NCBI RefSeq assembly: GCF_018332715.1
Contig: NZ_BOQP01000051.1
Location: 1 to 64,000 of the forward strand
Length of the DNA: 64,000 bases
Source: Winogradskya consettensis
GTDB lineage: Bacteria; Actinomycetota; Actinomycetes; Mycobacteriales; Micromonosporaceae
Direction of reading: 5' to 3'
The translations under genes were made by a program, and so were the position numbers. The notes beneath the pieces were generated by a model. It saw nothing but the letters and a program-made list of their open reading frames with translations. It made no database searches and was not told the origin of the DNA. Shown here piece after piece: positions 52,701-64,000 of the stretch; within the stretch, counting starts at the first letter, position 1; each line of letters begins with the position of its first letter.

Positions 52701-55700
52701 GGCGCAGCGACCCGGTCACCACGGTGTCGTCGCGCTCGTCGAGTGCCGCGTTCATCGGGACGGTGAGCACCGGGTGCGGGCTGACCTCCAGGAAGCGGCG
52801 GTGTCCCGCGGCTGCCAGCTCCCGCACGGCGGACTCGAACAGCACCGGCCGGCGCAGGTTGCGGAACCAGTGCCCGGCGCCGAGTGTCGTGGTGTCGGTC
52901 CAGCCGCCCTCGGTGGTGGACCAGAACGGCACCCGGCCCAGCCGGGGCGTGAGGCCGTCGAGCGCGGCGAGCAACGGCTCCCGCAGCGCCTCCATGCCGG
53001 CGGTGTGCGAGGGGTAGTCGATGTCGACCCGGTGCACCCGGATGTCCTCGGCGCCGCACCCGGCTGCGAAAGCGTCCAGCGCCGCGGACGGGCCGCCGAC
53101 GACCGTGACACCCGGCCCGTTCAGCGCGGCGATCTCCAGCTCGGGGTGGGGTGCCAGGCGGTCGCGTACCCGTTCGGCCGTGAGCCACACCGACAGCAGG
53201 CCGCCCGTCCCGGACACCTCGCGCAGCAGGCGGGCGCGGACGGCGACCACGGTGGCGGCGTCGTCGAGGCTGAGCGCGCCGGCGACGTACGCGGCGACGA
53301 GCTCACCCTGCGAGTGCCCGACAACGGCGTCCGGTTCGACGCCCCACGAGCGCCAGAGCGCGGTCAGGCCCACCATCACGGCGAACAGGGCCGGCTGCAC
53401 CACGTCGACGCGCTCCAGCGGGGCAGCACCGGGAAGCCCGCGCAGCGTGTCGTGCAGGGACCAGTCGAGGTGCGGCGCGAGGGCCAGCGCGACCGCGTCC
53501 ACGGCGTCGGCGAACACCGGCTCGGTGTCGAGCAGACCGGCCGCCATGCCCGTCCACTGGCCGCCCTGTCCGGGATAGACGAAGACGGTCCGGCCCTCGC
53601 CCGCGGCGCCGGTGCGCACCCCCTCCGCCGGGCGTCCGGCGGCGAGATCGTCGAGCAGGGTGAGCAGGCCGGCGCGGTCGGAGGCGGCGAGCGCCGCCCG
53701 GCGGTGGAAGGAACTGCGGGTGGTGGCCAGCGCGTGGGCGGCCGAGGCGAGGTCGGTGTCCGGTGCCGCGGTCAGCCGCTCGCGCAGCCGCCCGGCCTGG
53801 GCCCGCAGCGCCGCCTCGGTACGCCCCGACAGCAGCACCGGCGGCATGCCGGCGGGGGCGGCCGGGGCCGGGCGCGGCGCGGCGGCTTGCGGAGGCTGCT
53901 CGATGATGACGTGCGAGTTGGTGCCGCTGCCGCCGAACGAGGAGATGCCGGCGCGGCGAGGGCGCCCGGTCGCGGGCCACGGCCGGTTCTCGGTGAGCAG
54001 TTCCACCGCCCCGGCCGACCAGTCGACGTGCGGGGTGGGCTCGTCGATGTGCAGCGTCCGGGGCAGCTCGCCGGCCCCCATCGCCATCACCATCTTGATC
54101 AGGCCGGCCGCGCCGCCGGCGGCGGTGGTGTGGCCGATGTTCGACTTGACCGAGCCGAGGTAGAGCGGGCGGGCCGGGTCCCGGTCCCTGCCGTACGTGG
54201 CGATGAGGGCCTGCGCCTCGATCGGGTCGCCGAGTGTGGTGCCGGTGCCGTGCGCCTCGACCGCGTCCACCTCGTCCGGGGTCACCCCGGCGGCGGCCAG
54301 CGCGGCCCGGATGACCCGCTGCTGCGAGGGCCCGTTCGGGGCGGTCGGGCCGTTGGACGCGCCGTCCTGGTTGATCGCGGAGCCGGTGACCACGGCGAGT
54401 ACGGGGTGACCGAGGCGCTGGGCGTCGGACAGCCGCTCGACGAGCACCATGCCGGCGCCCTCGCTCCACACCGTGCCGTCGGCGGCCGCGGCGAACGGCT
54501 TGCACCGGCCGTCCGCGGACAGGCCCCGCTGACGGCTGAACTCGATGAACGACACCGGGCTGGACAGCACGGTCACGCCGCCGGCGAGCGCCAGGTCGCA
54601 TTCCCCGGAGCGCAGCGCCTGCGCGGCGAGGTGCAGCGAGACGATCGCCGACGAGCACGCCGAGTCGACGGTGACCGCCGGGCCCTCGAGGCCAAGCGCG
54701 TACGCGACCCGGCCGGAGATCGCCGCGGTGCCGGTGCCGGAGAGGAAGAAGCCCTCGAGGTCCTCGCTGAGGTAGTGCGCGCCGAGGCCGTACCCCTGGA
54801 AGGCGGAGCCGGCGAACACACCGCAGCGGCTGCCGGCGAGCGACAGCGGGTCGATGCCACCGCGCTCGATGGCCTCCCACGACGTCTCCAGCAGCATGCG
54901 CTGCTGCGGGTCGGTGGCCAGCGCCTCACGCGGGCTGATGTTGAAGAACTCCGCGTCGAAGTCGCCCGCGTCGTGGACGAAGCCGCCTTCGCGGGCGTAC
55001 GTGGTGCCGCGCCGGTCGGGGTCGGAGTCGAACAGCGAGCCGAGGTCCCAGCCGCGGTCGTCCGGGAAGCCACCGATCGCGTCGGTGCCGGAGCGGACCA
55101 GCTCCCAGAGGTCCTCGGGGGTCCGCACGCCACCCGGGAACCGGCAGGCCATGCCGATGATGGCGATCGGCTCCGTGGCGTCACCCGGGCCGGAACCGCC
55201 CGCCGCCGGGGCCGGGTCCGCCTCCGCGCCGTACAGCTCGGCGTGCAGGTGGTCGGCGAGCCGGGCCGGGGTGGGGTGGTCGAAGACGACGGTGGCCGTG
55301 ATCGGCAGGCCGGTCGCCGTACGCAGCCGGTTGCGGATGTCGACCGCGGTCAGCGAGTCGAACCCGAGTTCCTGGAACGCGCGGGCCGGCTCGATGTCCT
55401 GCGGTCCCTGATGGCCGAGCGCCGCGGCGGCGTGCGTGCGGACCAGGTCGAGCAGGCGGCGCCGGCGCTCGGGCACGGAGAGGCCGGCGAGCTCGGCGGT
55501 CAGCTCGCCGCCACCGGCACCCGGCTCCTCCTGCTTCTCGGCGTCGAGGACGGCGCGCGCCTGCGGGATCTCGTCGATCAACGGCCGGGCCCGGGTCGCG
55601 GTGTACGCGGTGGTGAACGACTCCCAGTCGATGTCCGCGACGGTCAGCCAGGTCTCCCCCGCGCCCTGCGCCTGCATCATCGCGTCGACGGCAAGCTCGG

Positions 55701-58700
55701 GATCCATCACGCGCATGCCACGCCGGCCCAGGTAGTCCATCGCCGCGTCGGAGACCATGCCGCCGCCGCCCCAGCCGCCCCACGAGATCGACAGGGCGGC
55801 CCTGCCACGGGCCCTGCGGTGCTGGCAGAGCGCGTCGAGGTGGGCGTTGGCGGCGGCGTACGCGGCCTGCCCGGCGCTGCCCCACACGCTGGACCCGGAC
55901 GAGAAGACGATGAACGCCTCCAGGTCGTCGCCGGTCAGCTCGTCGAGCAGGGTGGCGCCGACGGTCTTCGCGCGGACCGTGCCGGCGAACTCCGCGGGCT
56001 CCATCATGGCCACACCGGTCGACTGGGGTACGCCCGCCGCGTGGACCACCGCGGTCAGCGGCGGCCCGTCCGCGAAGCCGGCGAGCAGTGCGCGTACGGC
56101 GTCGCGGTCGGCGATGTCGCAGGCCTCGATCCGTACGTCCGCGCCCAGCTCGCGCAGCTCGGCGAGCAGGTCCTGCGCTCCCGGCGCGTCCACACCCCGC
56201 CGCCCGGTGAGCACCAGCCGCTCGGCGCCGTCGCGGATCAGGCGCCGGGCCACGTGCGCGCCGATGTTGCCGGTCCCGCCGGTGATGAGCACAGTGCCGT
56301 GCGGCCGCCACGGCCCGGCGTCCGCCGCGGTGCCGGTGGCGCGCACCATCCGCCGGGCGAACACGCCGCCGGCGCGGATCGCGAGCTGGTCCTCCTCGTG
56401 GTCGCCACCGAGCACGGCGGTGAGCCGGTCGGCGGCCCGCGCGTCGAGCTCGGCGGGCAGGTCGAGCAGGCCGATCCGGTGCCCGGCCAGCTCCAGGCCC
56501 GCGACCAGGCCGAGACCCCAGACCTGCGCCTGCGCCGGGGCGGGTACGCGGTCGGCGCGCTGGGCCGCGGTCGCACCGCGGGTGGCCAGCCACACCGGCC
56601 CCGCGAACCCGGTACGGGCGACGGCCTGCAGCGCCGCGAGCGTGCCGGTGAGGCCGGCGGTGAGCTCGGGGTGCCCGGTGTGCGGGCGCTCGTCGAGGGC
56701 GCGCAGCGACAGCACACCCCGGGGCGGGTCAGCCGGGTCGAGCAGGGCGATGAGATCCGCGTCCGGGCCGGCCTGCACGACGATAGCGCCGCTCGCGCCG
56801 AGCAGGGCGGCGTACTCCCCGTCTGCGTCCCCGCCGGCCGTGAGCAGCAGCCAGGTGCCGTCGAGCCCGGCGGGCGCAAGCGTGGCCGGGCGCCAGGAGA
56901 TGCGGTAGCGCCAGCTGTCCAGGGTGGAGCTTCGCTGCTGACCGGCACGCCACGAGGCCAGCGCGGGCAGGGCCTCGGCGAGCCTGCCGGTCTGCTCCTC
57001 GTCCAGCACGCCGGTGAGCGCGGAGAGGTCGGCGCGGTCGACGGCGTCCCAGAACAGGCTGTCCCCGGCCGGCGCGGCGCCGGTCGCGGCGAGGCGCAAC
57101 GGTTCGAGCCAAAAGCGGCGGCGCTGGAAGGCGTACGTGGGCAGCGCGACCCGCGGGCCGGGGCCGTGCGGCAGGGCCGGCCAGGCGAAGGGCACCCCAC
57201 CGGCGTACGCGGTGGCCACGGACAGCAGGAACCGGCCCCGGTCGCCCTGCTTGCGGCGCAGCGTGGCGAGCGCGGTGACCTCGGTGCCGGCGTGGTCGGC
57301 GGTGTCCTGCACGGCCGGGAGCAGCACCGGGTGCGGGCTGCTCTCCACGAACACGTCGTAGCCGTCCCGCAGCATCGACTCCACGGTGGGCGCGAAGCGG
57401 ACCGGCCGGCGCATGTTGCGGAACCAGTACTCGGCGTCGAGGCCCTCGGTGGGGTACGGCTCGCCGGTGACGCTGGAGTAGAAGACCACGTTCCCGCCGG
57501 GCAGCGGGCGCACGTCGGCGAGCTCGGTCAGCGTCTGCTCGCGCAGCACCTCGATGTGCGGTGAGTGGCCGGCGCCGGGGACCCGTACCTTGCGGGCCCG
57601 GACCCCGTTGGCGGTCAGCTCGGCGGTGAACGCGTCGATCAGGCTCTCCAGGCCGGAGACCGCCACCGACCGGGGGCTGTTGATCGCGGCCAGGAACAGG
57701 CCCTCGCGCTCGGCGAGCAGCTCCTCGACCTTGGCGACGGGCAGCGGCACGGCGACCATCGCGCCGTGGTCGGAGCCGCCCTGGTAGCCGGTGTCGGCGA
57801 GGTGCCCGAGCATCCGGCTGCGCACCGCGACGATCTTGGCGGCGTCGCGCAGGGTGAGCCCGCCCGCGAGGTACGCCGCCGCGGTCTCGCCCTGGGAGTG
57901 CCCGACAACCGCGTCGGGGACGAGGCCGTGGGAGCGCCAGAGCGCCGCGAGCGAGACCATGAGGGTGAACAGCAGCGGCTGCACGTCGGCCATGCGGTCG
58001 CTGTAGGTGTCGTCCGGGGCTGCCAGCGCCTCGGCCACCGACCAGCCCAGGAACGGCTGCAGCGCCGCGTCGCACTCCTCGACGGAGGCGCGGAACACCG
58101 GCTCGGTGGCGAGCAGGGCGCGGCCCATGCCGGGCCACTGGGAGCCCTGGCCGGGCAGGACGAACGCGACCTTGCCCCGCGGGTCGGCGACGCCCGTGGC
58201 CAGGCCCGGCACGGACCGTTCCTCGGCGAGCGCGGCCAGCAGGCCGGCGTAGCCGTCGCGGTCACCGGCGAGCAGCACCGCGCGGTGCGGCATCCGGGCC
58301 CGGGTGGTGCTCAGGGCGTGGCCGATCGCGGCGATGTCCTGGCCGGGGTTGCCGTCGAGAAACTCGCGCAGCCGGCCCGCCTGGGCGCGCAGGGCGGCCG
58401 CCGTACGCGCGCTCAAGAGCCAGGGGCCGGGGCGCGCCGCCGGGGCGGCCGGCTCGGCTGGCGCCTCTTCGAGGATCAGGTGGGCGTTGGTGCCGCTCAT
58501 GCCGAACGACGACACCGCCGCGCGGCGCGGGGTCTCCCGTGCCGGCCAGGGCTCGGCGGCGGTGAGCAGCCGGACGGTGCCGCCGGACCAGTCGATGTGC
58601 TCGGACGGGCGGTCGGCGTGCAGGGTCGCGGGCAGCACCCCGTGCCGCATCGCCATGATCATCTTGATCACGCCGGCGACACCCGCGGCGGCCTGCGTGT

Positions 58701-61700
58701 GGCCCAGGTTGGACTTCACCGAGCCCAGCCGGAGCGGCTGCGCGGTGTCGCGGTCCCGGCCGTACGTCTCCAGCAGCGCCTGCGCCTCGATCGGGTCGCC
58801 GAGGGCGGTGCCCGTGCCGTGCGCCTCCACCGCGTCGACGTCGGCGAAGCCGAGCCCGCCGTGCTGCAGGGCGCTGCGGATGACCCGCTGCTGCGACCCG
58901 CCGTTCGGGGCGGTCAGGCCGTTGCTCGCGCCGTCGTGGTTGATCGCCGAGCCGCGCAGCACCGCCAGCACCGGGTGGCCGTTGCGGCGTGCGTCGGAGA
59001 GCAGCTCCAGCACCACCACGCCGACACCCTCGCCCCAGCCGGTGCCGTCCGCGTCGGCCGCGAACGCCTTGCACCGCCCGTCGCGGGCGAGCGCCCCGCC
59101 GCGCATGCTGTCCACGAACATGTCCGGCGTCGGCATCACGGTCGCGCCGCCGGCCAGCGCCAGGTCGCACTCGCCGGACCGCAGCGCCTCGCCGGCCAGG
59201 TGCATGGCGACCAGCGACGAGGAGCACGCGGTGTCGATGGTGACCGCCGGACCCTCCAGCCCGAACGTGTACGACAACCGCCCTGACAGCACGCTCGTCG
59301 CCATGCCGGTCAGCAGGTACGGCGCGCTGCCCTCGGGCACCTCCACCGGCCCGAGCGAGTAGCCGGTGGTCGCACCCCCGACGTAGACGCCGGTGCGGCT
59401 GCCGCGCAGGCCCTCCGGGTCGATCCCGGCCCGCTCGAACGCCTCCCAGGAGGTCTCCAGCAGCAGCCGCTGCTGGGGGTCCATGCCGACGGCCTCACGC
59501 GGCACGATCGAGAAGAACGGCGCGTCGAAGTCGGCCGCACCGTCGACGAAGCCGCCCTCGAGGGTGTACCCCGCCGCGCCGAGCCGGTCCAGGTCCCAGC
59601 CGCGGTCCGCGGGCAGGGCGCCCACCGCGTCGGCGCCGTCGGCCAGCAGTTGCCAGAACTCGTCCGGTCCGGCCACGCCACCCGGGAAGCGACAGCCGAT
59701 GCCGACGATCGCCACCGGCTCCGTGGTACGGGTCGCCGTGGGCGCCGGCGCGGGCGCTGCCCGGTCCTCGCCGTCCAGCTCGGCGAGCAGGTGCCCGGCG
59801 ACCGCCGTGGCGGTGGGGTGGTCGAACGCGAGCGTGGCGCTCAGTCGCAGGCCGGTCGCGGCGGCGAGGCGGTTGCGCAGCTCGACGGCGGTCAGCGAGT
59901 CGAGGCCCAGCTCGCGGAACGGCCGGTCGGCGGCGACGGCGGTGGCGCCGCTCAGCCCGAGGATCGCGGCGGCTGCGGCGCGGACGCGGTCCAGCACCAG
60001 ACGGAGCCGGTCGGCGGGGGCCAGGCCCGCGAGCAGGGCGGCCAGGCCGGTGCCGCTTCCGCCCCGGACGACCGTACGCCGGGCGGGCGTGCGGACCAGC
60101 GAGCTGAGCAGCGGCGGCAGCTCGGCCGCGTGCGCCTGCAGCCGGGCGAGGTCGAGGCCGGTCGGCACGAGCACCGGGCCGGAACCGCGCAGCGCGGCGT
60201 CCAGCAGTGCCAGGCCCTGCTCGTCGGTGACGGGCGGGAATCCGGAGCGGGCCATCCGGGCCCGGTCGCCCTCGGCGAGGTGGGCCAGCATGCCACCGCT
60301 CGCCCACGGACCCCAGGCGAGGCTGAGTGCGGGCAGTCCGGCTGCCTGCCGCCGGGCGGCGAGCGCGTCGAGCGCGGCGTTCGCGGCGGCGTAGCTGCCC
60401 TGGCCGGCGCCGCCCAGCAGCCCGGAGAGCGAGGAGAACAGCACGAACGCGGCGAGGCCGGTGTCGCGGGTCAGCTCGTCGAGGAGCAGCGCCGCATCGA
60501 TCTTGGGGCGCAGCACGACTCCGAGCCGCTGCGGGGTCAGCGACGCCACGACGCCGTCGTCGACCACGCCGGCCGCGTGGAAGACCGCGGTCAGGGGACG
60601 GTCGGCGGGCAATGCCGCGAGCAGGGCGGCGACGTCGTCACGGTCGGAGACATCGCACGCGTACGCCGTGACGACCGCCCCCAGCCCGGCCAGCTCGGCG
60701 ATCAGCTCGGCGGTGCCCGGCGAGCCCGCGCCACGACGGCCGGCCAGGGCCAGATGACGGGCGCCGTACACAGTGACCAGATGGCGTGCCACGAGCGAGC
60801 CCAGCCGTCCGCTGCCCCCGGTGATCAGCACCGTCCCCTCGGGATCAAGGACGGGGCCCTCGGGGTCGAGGACCGGGTGCCCGCCGTTTTCCGAGCCGGC
60901 CCGGCGCAGGCGTGCCGCGAACAGCGCGCTGTCCCGGACGGCCACCTCGGGCTCGCCGGTGGCCGCCGCGGAACGCACGTCGCCGGAGCCGTCGGCGGGC
61001 AGGTCGACGAGCTGGTACGCCCCGGGGCTCTCGGTCTGTGCACTGCGGACCAGCCCGTGCACGGCAGCGCCCGCGAGGTCGATGTCCCCGGCCGCGGCGT
61101 CGGTGGCGCCGTGCGTGACGAAGACCAGGCGCGCGCCGGCGGGATGCTCCTCGGCGTCCCAGCGGTGCAGCAGATCCAGCGCCTCCGCGGTGGCGGCCCG
61201 GATGCCCGCGGCGGTCGCGGGGTGCCCGATGACCGGTGCCAGGACGAGGTCGGCGGTGTCCCCGGCGGTGGCCGGGATGGGCAGCCAGGCCGGTTCGAGC
61301 AGCGGCAGGGCCTGGCCGTTCCCGCCTGGCAGCACGACGTCCGCGACGGGGGTCAGCTCAAGCCGGCCGGCGCTCAGCACCGGCTCGCCGTCGAGGTCCG
61401 TGGCGAGGACGGCCACCGAGCCGGGGTCCGCGGGCAGCGGGCGCAGCCGGACGCGCAGGGCTTCCGCCCCGGTGGCGTGCAGGATGATGTCCGTGGCCAG
61501 CACCGCCAGCGCCGGGTCGCCGGGCAGCGTGCTCAGCGCGGCGGTGAGCAGGGCGGGGTGCAGGCCGTAGCGGGGTGCGTCGCGGGCCTCGGCCTCGTCC
61601 AGACGTACCTCGGCATAGGTGTCCTCGCCGTGCCGCCACACCCCGGTCGCCCCCGGCAGGGCCTCGGCGCCGGTGGGCGGCCAGACCCGCAGGTCGCCGA

Positions 61701-64000
61701 GGTCACCGGCGTCCGACCCGGCGGGGGCGAGTACGCCGGTGACGTGCTCGGTCCACGGCCCGTCGGTCCAGCCGTCGGGCCCGTCCGCGGGGCGCGAGTG
61801 GACGGTCAGCGTCCGCCAGCCGTCGTCGTCGGGTGCGCCGACGCGTACCTGCAGGTGCAGCGCGGCGTCGTCGGGCAGCACGACCGGCGTCAGCACGGTG
61901 AGCTCGGCAACCGCCGGGCAGCCGGCCCGGTCACCGGCGCGCACGGCGAGATCGATCAGCGCCGCCGTGCTGAGCGCGGGGCGCCCGTGCACGAGGTGCC
62001 CGGTGAGGAACGCGTGGGTGTGCACCGAGAGCCGCGCGGTGAACAGCAGCTCGTCGCCGGTGGCCAGCGTGACGCCGGCGCCGAGCAGCGCGTGGCCGGT
62101 GGACCCGAGGCCGGCGGCGGTGATGTCCCCCGCGGCGCCCGTGATCGTGGGCCAGTAGCGGTCCCGCTCGAACGGGTACAGCGGCAGGGCCACCACCCGC
62201 CCGCCGCCGCCGTGCGGGGCCGTGAGGTCGGCGACGGCGCCGGCCACGTGCAGCGCGGCGAGCGCGTGCCGGGGCATGGTCCGCTCGTCGCGGCCGCGGC
62301 GCAGAACCGGGATCACGGCGGGACCGGCGTCGGACGCCTCGGCGGCCAGCGCGGCGAGCACGCCGTCCGGCCCGATCTCCGCCGCGACGGTAACGCCGTG
62401 CTCGCGCAGCCAGCTCAGGCCGTCGGCGAAGCGGACCGCCTCGCGGGCGTGCCGCACCCAGTAGTCCGCGTCGAACGCGTCGACCGGCTCCCCGGTCAGG
62501 TTGGACACCACCGGGATCCGCGGCGGTGCGTAGGTCAGGGACGCCGCGAATCGGCGGAACTCCGCGAGCATCGGCTCCATGAGCACCGAATGGAACGCGT
62601 GCGAGACGCGCAGCCGGCGGGTCTTGACGCCTCGCTGCTCCCAGGCGGCGGCGAGCTCGGTCACGGCCTCGCCGGCCCCGGAGACCACGACGGCCTCGGG
62701 GCCGTTGACCGCGGCGATGCCGGCGCGGCCCGCGTACGGCTCCAGGGCCGCCCGGACGTCGGCCTCGCCGGCCCGGACGGCGAGCATCGCGCCGCCTGCC
62801 GGGAGGGAGCCCATGAGCCGGCCCCGCGCGGCGACCAGCGCGCACGCGTCCGCGAGGCTCAGCACGCCCGCGAGGTGCGCGGCGGCGATCTCGCCGATGG
62901 AGTGGCCGAGCAGGTAGTCGGGGGTGACACCCCAGTGGCCGAGCAGCCGCGCGAGCGCGACCTCCAGCGCGAACAAACCGGCCTGGGTCCACGCGGTCTC
63001 GTCCAGCTCGCCGTCGGCGCCCTCGAACACCACGTCGCGCAGCGGGCGGTCCAGGTGCGGGTCGAGCAGCGCCGTGACCTCGTCGAACGCGGCGGCGAAG
63101 ACGGGCTCGGCGGCGTACAGCTCGCGTCCCATCCCGGTGCGCTGAGCGCCCTGGCCGGAGAAGAGGAACGCAAGCTTCCCGGGCCGCGCGAGAACGGGCT
63201 CCTCGGTGCCGGCGGTCAGCGTGGCGAAGCCGGCGAGCAGCTCATCGCGGTCGCCCGCCACCAGGGCGGCGCGGTACTCCAGCGCGGTGCGGGTCCCGGC
63301 GAGCGAGCGGCCGAGGTCGGCGGGGGTGAGCGCGGGGTCGGCCAGGAGAGCCGCGTGCAGCCGGTCGGCCTGACGGATCAGGGCTTCGGGCGTACGCGCG
63401 GAGAACGCCACCACGACCGGCCCGCTCACCGGCGCCCCGGCCGCCGCGGGCGGTTCCTCGTCGGGGGCCTGCTCCAGGATCACGTGCGCGTTGGTGCCGC
63501 TGACCCCGAACGCCGACACGGCGCCCCGGCGGGCCCGGCCGGTCTCCGGCCAGTCGCGTTGCTCGGTGAGCAGCCGCACGTCGCCGGCGGTCCAGTCCAC
63601 GTGCGGGGTGGGTTCGTCGACGTGCAGGGTGCGGGGCAGCACCCCGTGCCGCAGCGCCTGGACCATCTTGATGACACCGGCGACACCCGCGGCGGACTGC
63701 GCGTGGCCGATGTTCGACTTGACCGAGCCGACCCAGAGCGGCTCGGCCTGCTCCCGGTTGCTGCCGTACGTCGCCAGCAGCGCCTGCGCCTCGATCGGGT
63801 CGCCGAGCACGGTGCCGGTGCCGTGCGCGTCGACGGCGTCCACGTCCGCGGGTGACAGCCGGGCCTGCGCGAGCGCGTCGAGGATGACGCGCTGCTGCGA
63901 CGGGCCGTTCGGGGCGGTCAGGCCGTTGGAGGCGCCGTCGGAGTTGACCGCGGAGCCGCGGACCACGGCGAGCACCCGGTGACCGTTGCGGCGGGCGTCG
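49771..64000 (-). CDS. Modular type I PKS A, partial (at least three modules)
   Basis: The 5' part of this gene lies beyond the right edge; the window holds the last ~4740 residues. It enters in the middle of a KS ([20 protein letters not shown] at 63920-63980) and continues as KS'-AT-DH*-KR-ACP, KS-AT-KR-ACP and KS-AT-DH-KR-ACP. It ends in a docking tail with [19 protein letters not shown], matching the class of the PKS B N-terminus. It shares one base with the PKS B start. The missing part may carry the loading module that receives the ligase-activated starter. The three AT domains differ in their specificity motifs (HAFH, GAGH, YPSH). Confidence 0.95.
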   Translation of the reverse strand, partial: DARRNGHRVLAVVRGSAVNSDGASNGLTAPNGPSQQRVILDALAQARLSPADVDAVDAHGTGTVLGDPIEAQALLATYGSNREQAEPLWVGSVKSNIGHAQSAAGVAGVIKMVQALRHGVLPRTLHVDEPTPHVDWTAGDVRLLTEQRDWPETGRARRGAVSAFGVSGTNAHVILEQAPDEEPPAAAGAPVSGPVVVAFSARTPEALIRQADRLHAALLADPALTPADLGRSLAGTRTALEYRAALVAGDRDELLAGFATLTAGTEEPVLARPGKLAFLFSGQGAQRTGMGRELYAAEPVFAAAFDEVTALLDPHLDRPLRDVVFEGADGELDETAWTQAGLFALEVALARLLGHWGVTPDYLLGHSIGEIAAAHLAGVLSLADACALVAARGRLMGSLPAGGAMLAVRAGEADVRAALEPYAGRAGIAAVNGPEAVVVSGAGEAVTELAAAWEQRGVKTRRLRVSHAFHSVLMEPMLAEFRRFAASLTYAPPRIPVVSNLTGEPVDAFDADYWVRHAREAVRFADGLSWLREHGVTVAAEIGPDGVLAALAAEASDAGPAVIPVLRRGRDERTMPRHALAALHVAGAVADLTAPHGGGGRVVALPLYPFERDRYWPTITGAAGDITAAGLGSTGHALLGAGVTLATGDELLFTARLSVHTHAFLTGHLVHGRPALSTAALIDLAVRAGDRAGCPAVAELTVLTPVVLPDDAALHLQVRVGAPDDDGWRTLTVHSRPADGPDGWTDGPWTEHVTGVLAPAGSDAGDLGDLRVWPPTGAEALPGATGVWRHGEDTYAEVRLDEAEARDAPRYGLHPALLTAALSTLPGDPALAVLATDIILHATGAEALRVRLRPLPADPGSVAVLATDLDGEPVLSAGRLELTPVADVVLPGGNGQALPLLEPAWLPIPATAGDTADLVLAPVIGHPATAAGIRAATAEALDLLHRWDAEEHPAGARLVFVTHGATDAAAGDIDLAGAAVHGLVRSAQTESPGAYQLVDLPADGSGDVRSAAATGEPEVAVRDSALFAARLRRAGSENGGHPVLDPEGPVLDPEGTVLITGGSGRLGSLVARHLVTVYGARHLALAGRRGAGSPGTAELIAELAGLGAVVTAYACDVSDRDDVAALLAALPADRPLTAVFHAAGVVDDGVVASLTPQRLGVVLRPKIDAALLLDELTRDTGLAAFVLFSSLSGLLGGAGQGSYAAANAALDALAARRQAAGLPALSLAWGPWASGGMLAHLAEGDRARMARSGFPPVTDEQGLALLDAALRGSGPVLVPTGLDLARLQAHAAELPPLLSSLVRTPARRTVVRGGSGTGLAALLAGLAPADRLRLVLDRVRAAAAAILGLSGATAVAADRPFRELGLDSLTAVELRNRLAAATGLRLSATLAFDHPTATAVAGHLLAELDGEDRAAPAPAPTATRTTEPVAIVGIGCRFPGGVAGPDEFWQLLADGADAVGALPADRGWDLDRLGAAGYTLEGGFVDGAADFDAPFFSIVPREAVGMDPQQRLLLETSWEAFERAGIDPEGLRGSRTGVYVGGATTGYSLGPVEVPEGSAPYLLTGMATSVLSGRLSYTFGLEGPAVTIDTACSSSLVAMHLAGEALRSGECDLALAGGATVMPTPDMFVDSMRGGALARDGRCKAFAADADGTGWGEGVGVVVLELLSDARRNGHPVLAVLRGSAINHDGASNGLTAPNGGSQQRVIRSALQHGGLGFADVDAVEAHGTGTALGDPIEAQALLETYGRDRDTAQPLRLGSVKSNLGHTQAAAGVAGVIKMIMAMRHGVLPATLHADRPSEHIDWSGGTVRLLTAAEPWPARETPRRAAVSSFGMSGTNAHLILEEAPAEPAAPAARPGPWLLSARTAAALRAQAGRLREFLDGNPGQDIAAIGHALSTTRARMPHRAVLLAGDRDGYAGLLAALAEERSVPGLATGVADPRGKVAFVLPGQGSQWPGMGRALLATEPVFRASVEECDAALQPFLGWSVAEALAAPDDTYSDRMADVQPLLFTLMVSLAALWRSHGLVPDAVVGHSQGETAAAYLAGGLTLRDAAKIVAVRSRMLGHLADTGYQGGSDHGAMVAVPLPVAKVEELLAEREGLFLAAINSPRSVAVSGLESLIDAFTAELTANGVRARKVRVPGAGHSPHIEVLREQTLTELADVRPLPGGNVVFYSSVTGEPYPTEGLDAEYWFRNMRRPVRFAPTVESMLRDGYDVFVESSPHPVLLPAVQDTADHAGTEVTALATLRRKQGDRGRFLLSVATAYAGGVPFAWPALPHGPGPRVALPTYAFQRRRFWLEPLRLAATGAAPAGDSLFWDAVDRADLSALTGVLDEEQTGRLAEALPALASWRAGQQRSSTLDSWRYRISWRPATLAPAGLDGTWLLLTAGGDADGEYAALLGASGAIVVQAGPDADLIALLDPADPPRGVLSLRALDERPHTGHPELTAGLTGTLAALQAVARTGFAGPVWLATRGATAAQRADRVPAPAQAQVWGLGLVAGLELAGHRIGLLDLPAELDARAADRLTAVLGGDHEEDQLAIRAGGVFARRMVRATGTAADAGPWRPHGTVLITGGTGNIGAHVARRLIRDGAERLVLTGRRGVDAPGAQDLLAELRELGADVRIEACDIADRDAVRALLAGFADGPPLTAVVHAAGVPQSTGVAMMEPAEFAGTVRAKTVGATLLDELTGDDLEAFIVFSSGSSVWGSAGQAAYAAANAHLDALCQHRRARGRAALSISWGGWGGGGMVSDAAMDYLGRRGMRVMDPELAVDAMMQAQGAGETWLTVADIDWESFTTAYTATRARPLIDEIPQARAVLDAEKQEEPGAGGGELTAELAGLSVPERRRRLLDLVRTHAAAALGHQGPQDIEPARAFQELGFDSLTAVDIRNRLRTATGLPITATVVFDHPTPARLADHLHAELYGAEADPAPAAGGSGPGDATEPIAIIGMACRFPGGVRTPEDLWELVRSGTDAIGGFPDDRGWDLGSLFDSDPDRRGTTYAREGGFVHDAGDFDAEFFNISPREALATDPQQRMLLETSWEAIERGGIDPLSLAGSRCGVFAGSAFQGYGLGAHYLSEDLEGFFLSGTGTAAISGRVAYALGLEGPAVTVDSACSSAIVSLHLAAQALRSGECDLALAGGVTVLSSPVSFIEFSRQRGLSADGRCKPFAAAADGTVWSEGAGMVLVERLSDAQRLGHPVLAVVTGSAINQDGASNGPTAPNGPSQQRVIRAALAAAGVTPDEVDAVEAHGTGTTLGDPIEAQALIATYGRDRDPARPLYLGSVKSNIGHTTAAGGAAGLIKMVMAMGAGELPRTLHIDEPTPHVDWSAGAVELLTENRPWPATGRPRRAGISSFGGSGTNSHVIIEQPPQAAAPRPAPAAPAGMPPVLLSGRTEAALRAQAGRLRERLTAAPDTDLASAAHALATTRSSFHRRAALAASDRAGLLTLLDDLAAGRPAEGVRTGAAGEGRTVFVYPGQGGQWTGMAAGLLDTEPVFADAVDAVALALAPHLDWSLHDTLRGLPGAAPLERVDVVQPALFAVMVGLTALWRSWGVEPDAVVGHSQGELVAAYVAGALSLDDAATVVAVRARLLREVSGTGGLLSVWLTAERVRDRLAPHPELEIAALNGPGVTVVGGPSAALDAFAAGCGAEDIRVHRVDIDYPSHTAGMEALREPLLAALDGLTPRLGRVPFWSTTEGGWTDTTTLGAGHWFRNLRRPVLFESAVRELAAAGHRRFLEVSPHPVLTVPMNAALDERDDTVVTGSLRRGEGTTDRLRRAAAELHIHGVPVDWTAVLGARPAVPVDLPTYAFQSRRYWLIPSPSALLGDVTAAGLTRAGHPMLGAAVPLADGSGTLLTGRLSATGQPWLPDHAVAGATLLPGTAFIELAWQAGRQTGEPLAVEELTLESPLVLPAEGAVQLQVTLRPAAADPGRYDVTVHARPDGDPDSPWTRHATAILSAAPETPAAVDDAMKEWPPPGATPVDLDGFYDGLRDRGYAYGPAFRGTRALWRRGDEIFAEVELEDDGGDGAGAYGLHPALLDTALHGIAAIGSVQGDAAAVPQLPFAFTGVRLYATGASALRVRLARTGDGVGATLADAAGTPVAVISSLVGRPVPAGLGAAVPTSDALFHVDWTPVAAASPSPGTWLVTGAPAVADALTAAGATVTVADTLAGAVEALAAGAVVDGVVVRPVASVDDLTGATHEALRLAQEWTADERAADVPLVVLTSGAVATGPGERPGVGGAAAWGLLRSAQLEHPGRIVLTDIPETELGRLAQAVRSGEPQTAVRAGRVLAPRLVRARASQTGRPALDADRTVLVTGGTGTLGAAVARHLATEHGVRHLLLTSRRGPSAPGAQELVAELGGLGAEATVAACDTGDRDALAALLAAIPADRPLGAVVHTAGIVDDGVIGGLTPERLDRVLTGKALGAMYLDELTRGGDPVPLVLFSSAAGTLGGAGQANYAAANAALDAIAQRRQADGLPAVSLPWGPWAQATGMTGELTEADVLRVRRAGLRPLPTAEGLALMDAGRADGAAVVVAISFEPGALRPVAGPVPHFMRSLIRTTAGPAGTTTAAHDPGALRERLRGLGEQERRDAVLTLVRDQIAAVLGYASAQEIRVERGFLDLGMDSLTGVELRNRMAAITGLRLPATLVFDHPSPVALARHLERELVPPARPAADEALDQLDALARTLAGVGDDDRERLGDRLRELLGDLQPRATVEIGDASAEELFDFIDGTTQEPIS
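50000..55180 (-). other. PKS A module iii: KS-AT(YPSH)-DH-KR-ACP
   Basis: KS active site is DSACSSA near 54655, with Ala in place of the third Ser but Cys intact. [13 protein letters not shown] near 53560, GHSQGE near 53310, DYPSHTAG near 53010; YPSH is a methylmalonyl-like variant. [14 protein letters not shown] near 52380 and LLDTALHG near 51880, catalytic residues present. [12 protein letters not shown] near 51045, IVDDGVI near 50780 (B type), NYAAANA near 50620. ACP: LGMDSL near 50120. The product should be an alpha-methyl trans-alkene unit. Confidence 0.85.
55225..59735 (-). other. PKS A module ii: KS-AT(GAGH, unusual)-KR(A type)-ACP
   Basis: KS active site DTACSSS near 59230. [14 protein letters not shown] near 58140, GHSQGE near 57895, and [11 protein letters not shown] near 57570 where YASH or HAFH is normal. 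GAGH resembles TAGH/VAGH motifs of ATs that load ethylmalonyl or larger extenders. [13 protein letters not shown] near 56275, [11 protein letters not shown] near 55875 (A type; no LDD). ACP: LGFDSL near 55355. The module should leave a hydroxyl and an alpha substituent other than the usual methyl. Confidence 0.82.
59770..64000 (-). other. PKS A module i (partial): KS-AT(malonyl)-DH(degenerate)-KR-ACP
   Basis: Only the C-terminal KS half is present ([25 protein letters not shown]). [14 protein letters not shown] near 63150, GHSIGE near 62905, HAFH near 62603, so malonyl. DH: the His motif reads [12 protein letters not shown] near 61990, without the usual proline, and the catalytic Asp motif reads LLTAALST near 61537, where intact DHs have LLDAALH. 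The domain is therefore probably inactive. [11 protein letters not shown] near 60815, VVDDGVV near 60558 (B type), SYAAANA near 60390. ACP: LGLDSL near 59900. Expected output is a beta-hydroxyl despite the DH. Confidence 0.82.

Noticed and set aside
51868-57564. Long plus-strand open frame opposite PKS A
   Set aside because: Same shadow effect; no ribosome site or recognisable motif, and it is fully antisense to intact PKS domains.
59650-63855. Long plus-strand open frame opposite PKS A module i
   Set aside because: Composition-driven antisense frame; the opposite strand encodes clear AT, KR and ACP signatures.
34258-64000. Repeated KS and AT sequences as DNA repeats or recombination products
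   Set aside because: The similarity is explained by homologous PKS domains; domain motifs and AT specificities differ between copies, so I do not call them repeats or assembly errors.
1-64000. tRNA, rRNA, CRISPR arrays and insertion sequences
   Set aside because: I found no cloverleaf with a CCA-compatible end, no rRNA-like segments, no regularly spaced repeats and no transposase gene in either strand.

Overview
The window is high-GC actinobacterial DNA. Codon use, GTG/TTG starts, dense 1-4 bp gene overlaps, LAL and SARP regulators, an acyl-CoA carboxylase epsilon subunit and modular type I polyketide synthases (PKS) all fit, and the style suggests Micromonosporaceae/Actinoplanes-like chromosome (inference; no rRNA is present to confirm).

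Left part, 1-11.0 kb: a sugar-acid catabolic locus. On the minus strand lie glucuronate isomerase (uxaC) and a mannitol-dehydrogenase-family fructuronate reductase. Diverging from them on the plus strand is an eight-gene operon whose junctions all overlap by 1-4 bp: a lipoprotein solute-binding protein, two ABC permeases, two Gfo/Idh/MocA oxidoreductases alternating with two IolE-like TIM-barrel proteins, and a LarA-type (nickel-pincer) racemase/epimerase homologue. The 140-bp divergent control region carries five copies of GTTGCC/GGCAAC, four of them in a symmetrical array.

Middle part, 11.0-18.0 kb: mixed small genes (secreted hydrolase, GyrI-like protein, hydrolase plus TetR regulator with an operator-bearing promoter, small membrane proteins) and four decayed gene remnants: a short-chain dehydrogenase (SDR), two MmyB-type regulator fragments and a glycosyltransferase.

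Right part, 18.0-64.0 kb: a type I PKS biosynthetic cluster that continues past the right edge. Tailoring and supply genes are a crotonase, acyl-CoA carboxylase epsilon, alpha and beta, a fatty acyl-AMP ligase, a 4'-phosphopantetheinyl transferase, a type II thioesterase and a DrrAB-like exporter. Two pathway regulators, LAL (LuxR) and SARP (AfsR-like), lie inside it. Three PKS genes read leftward as one apparent operon with the carboxylase beta gene: PKS A (partial: KS-AT-DH*-KR-ACP, KS-AT-KR-ACP, KS-AT-DH-KR-ACP), PKS B (KS-AT-KR-ACP) and PKS C (KS-AT-KR-ACP, KS-AT-DH-ER-KR-ACP). No loading module and no terminal thioesterase is visible; PKS C ends in a docking-type tail, so more PKS must lie outside the window.

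Likely interplay (inference): the ligase would activate a fatty acyl starter, the carboxylase would make (alkyl)malonyl-CoA extenders, the PPTase would charge the ACPs, the type II TE would edit, and DrrAB would export. A TAGGGG-containing box recurs before six transcription units of the cluster and a SARP-type direct repeat precedes the LAL gene, suggesting a SARP -> LAL -> structural gene cascade.
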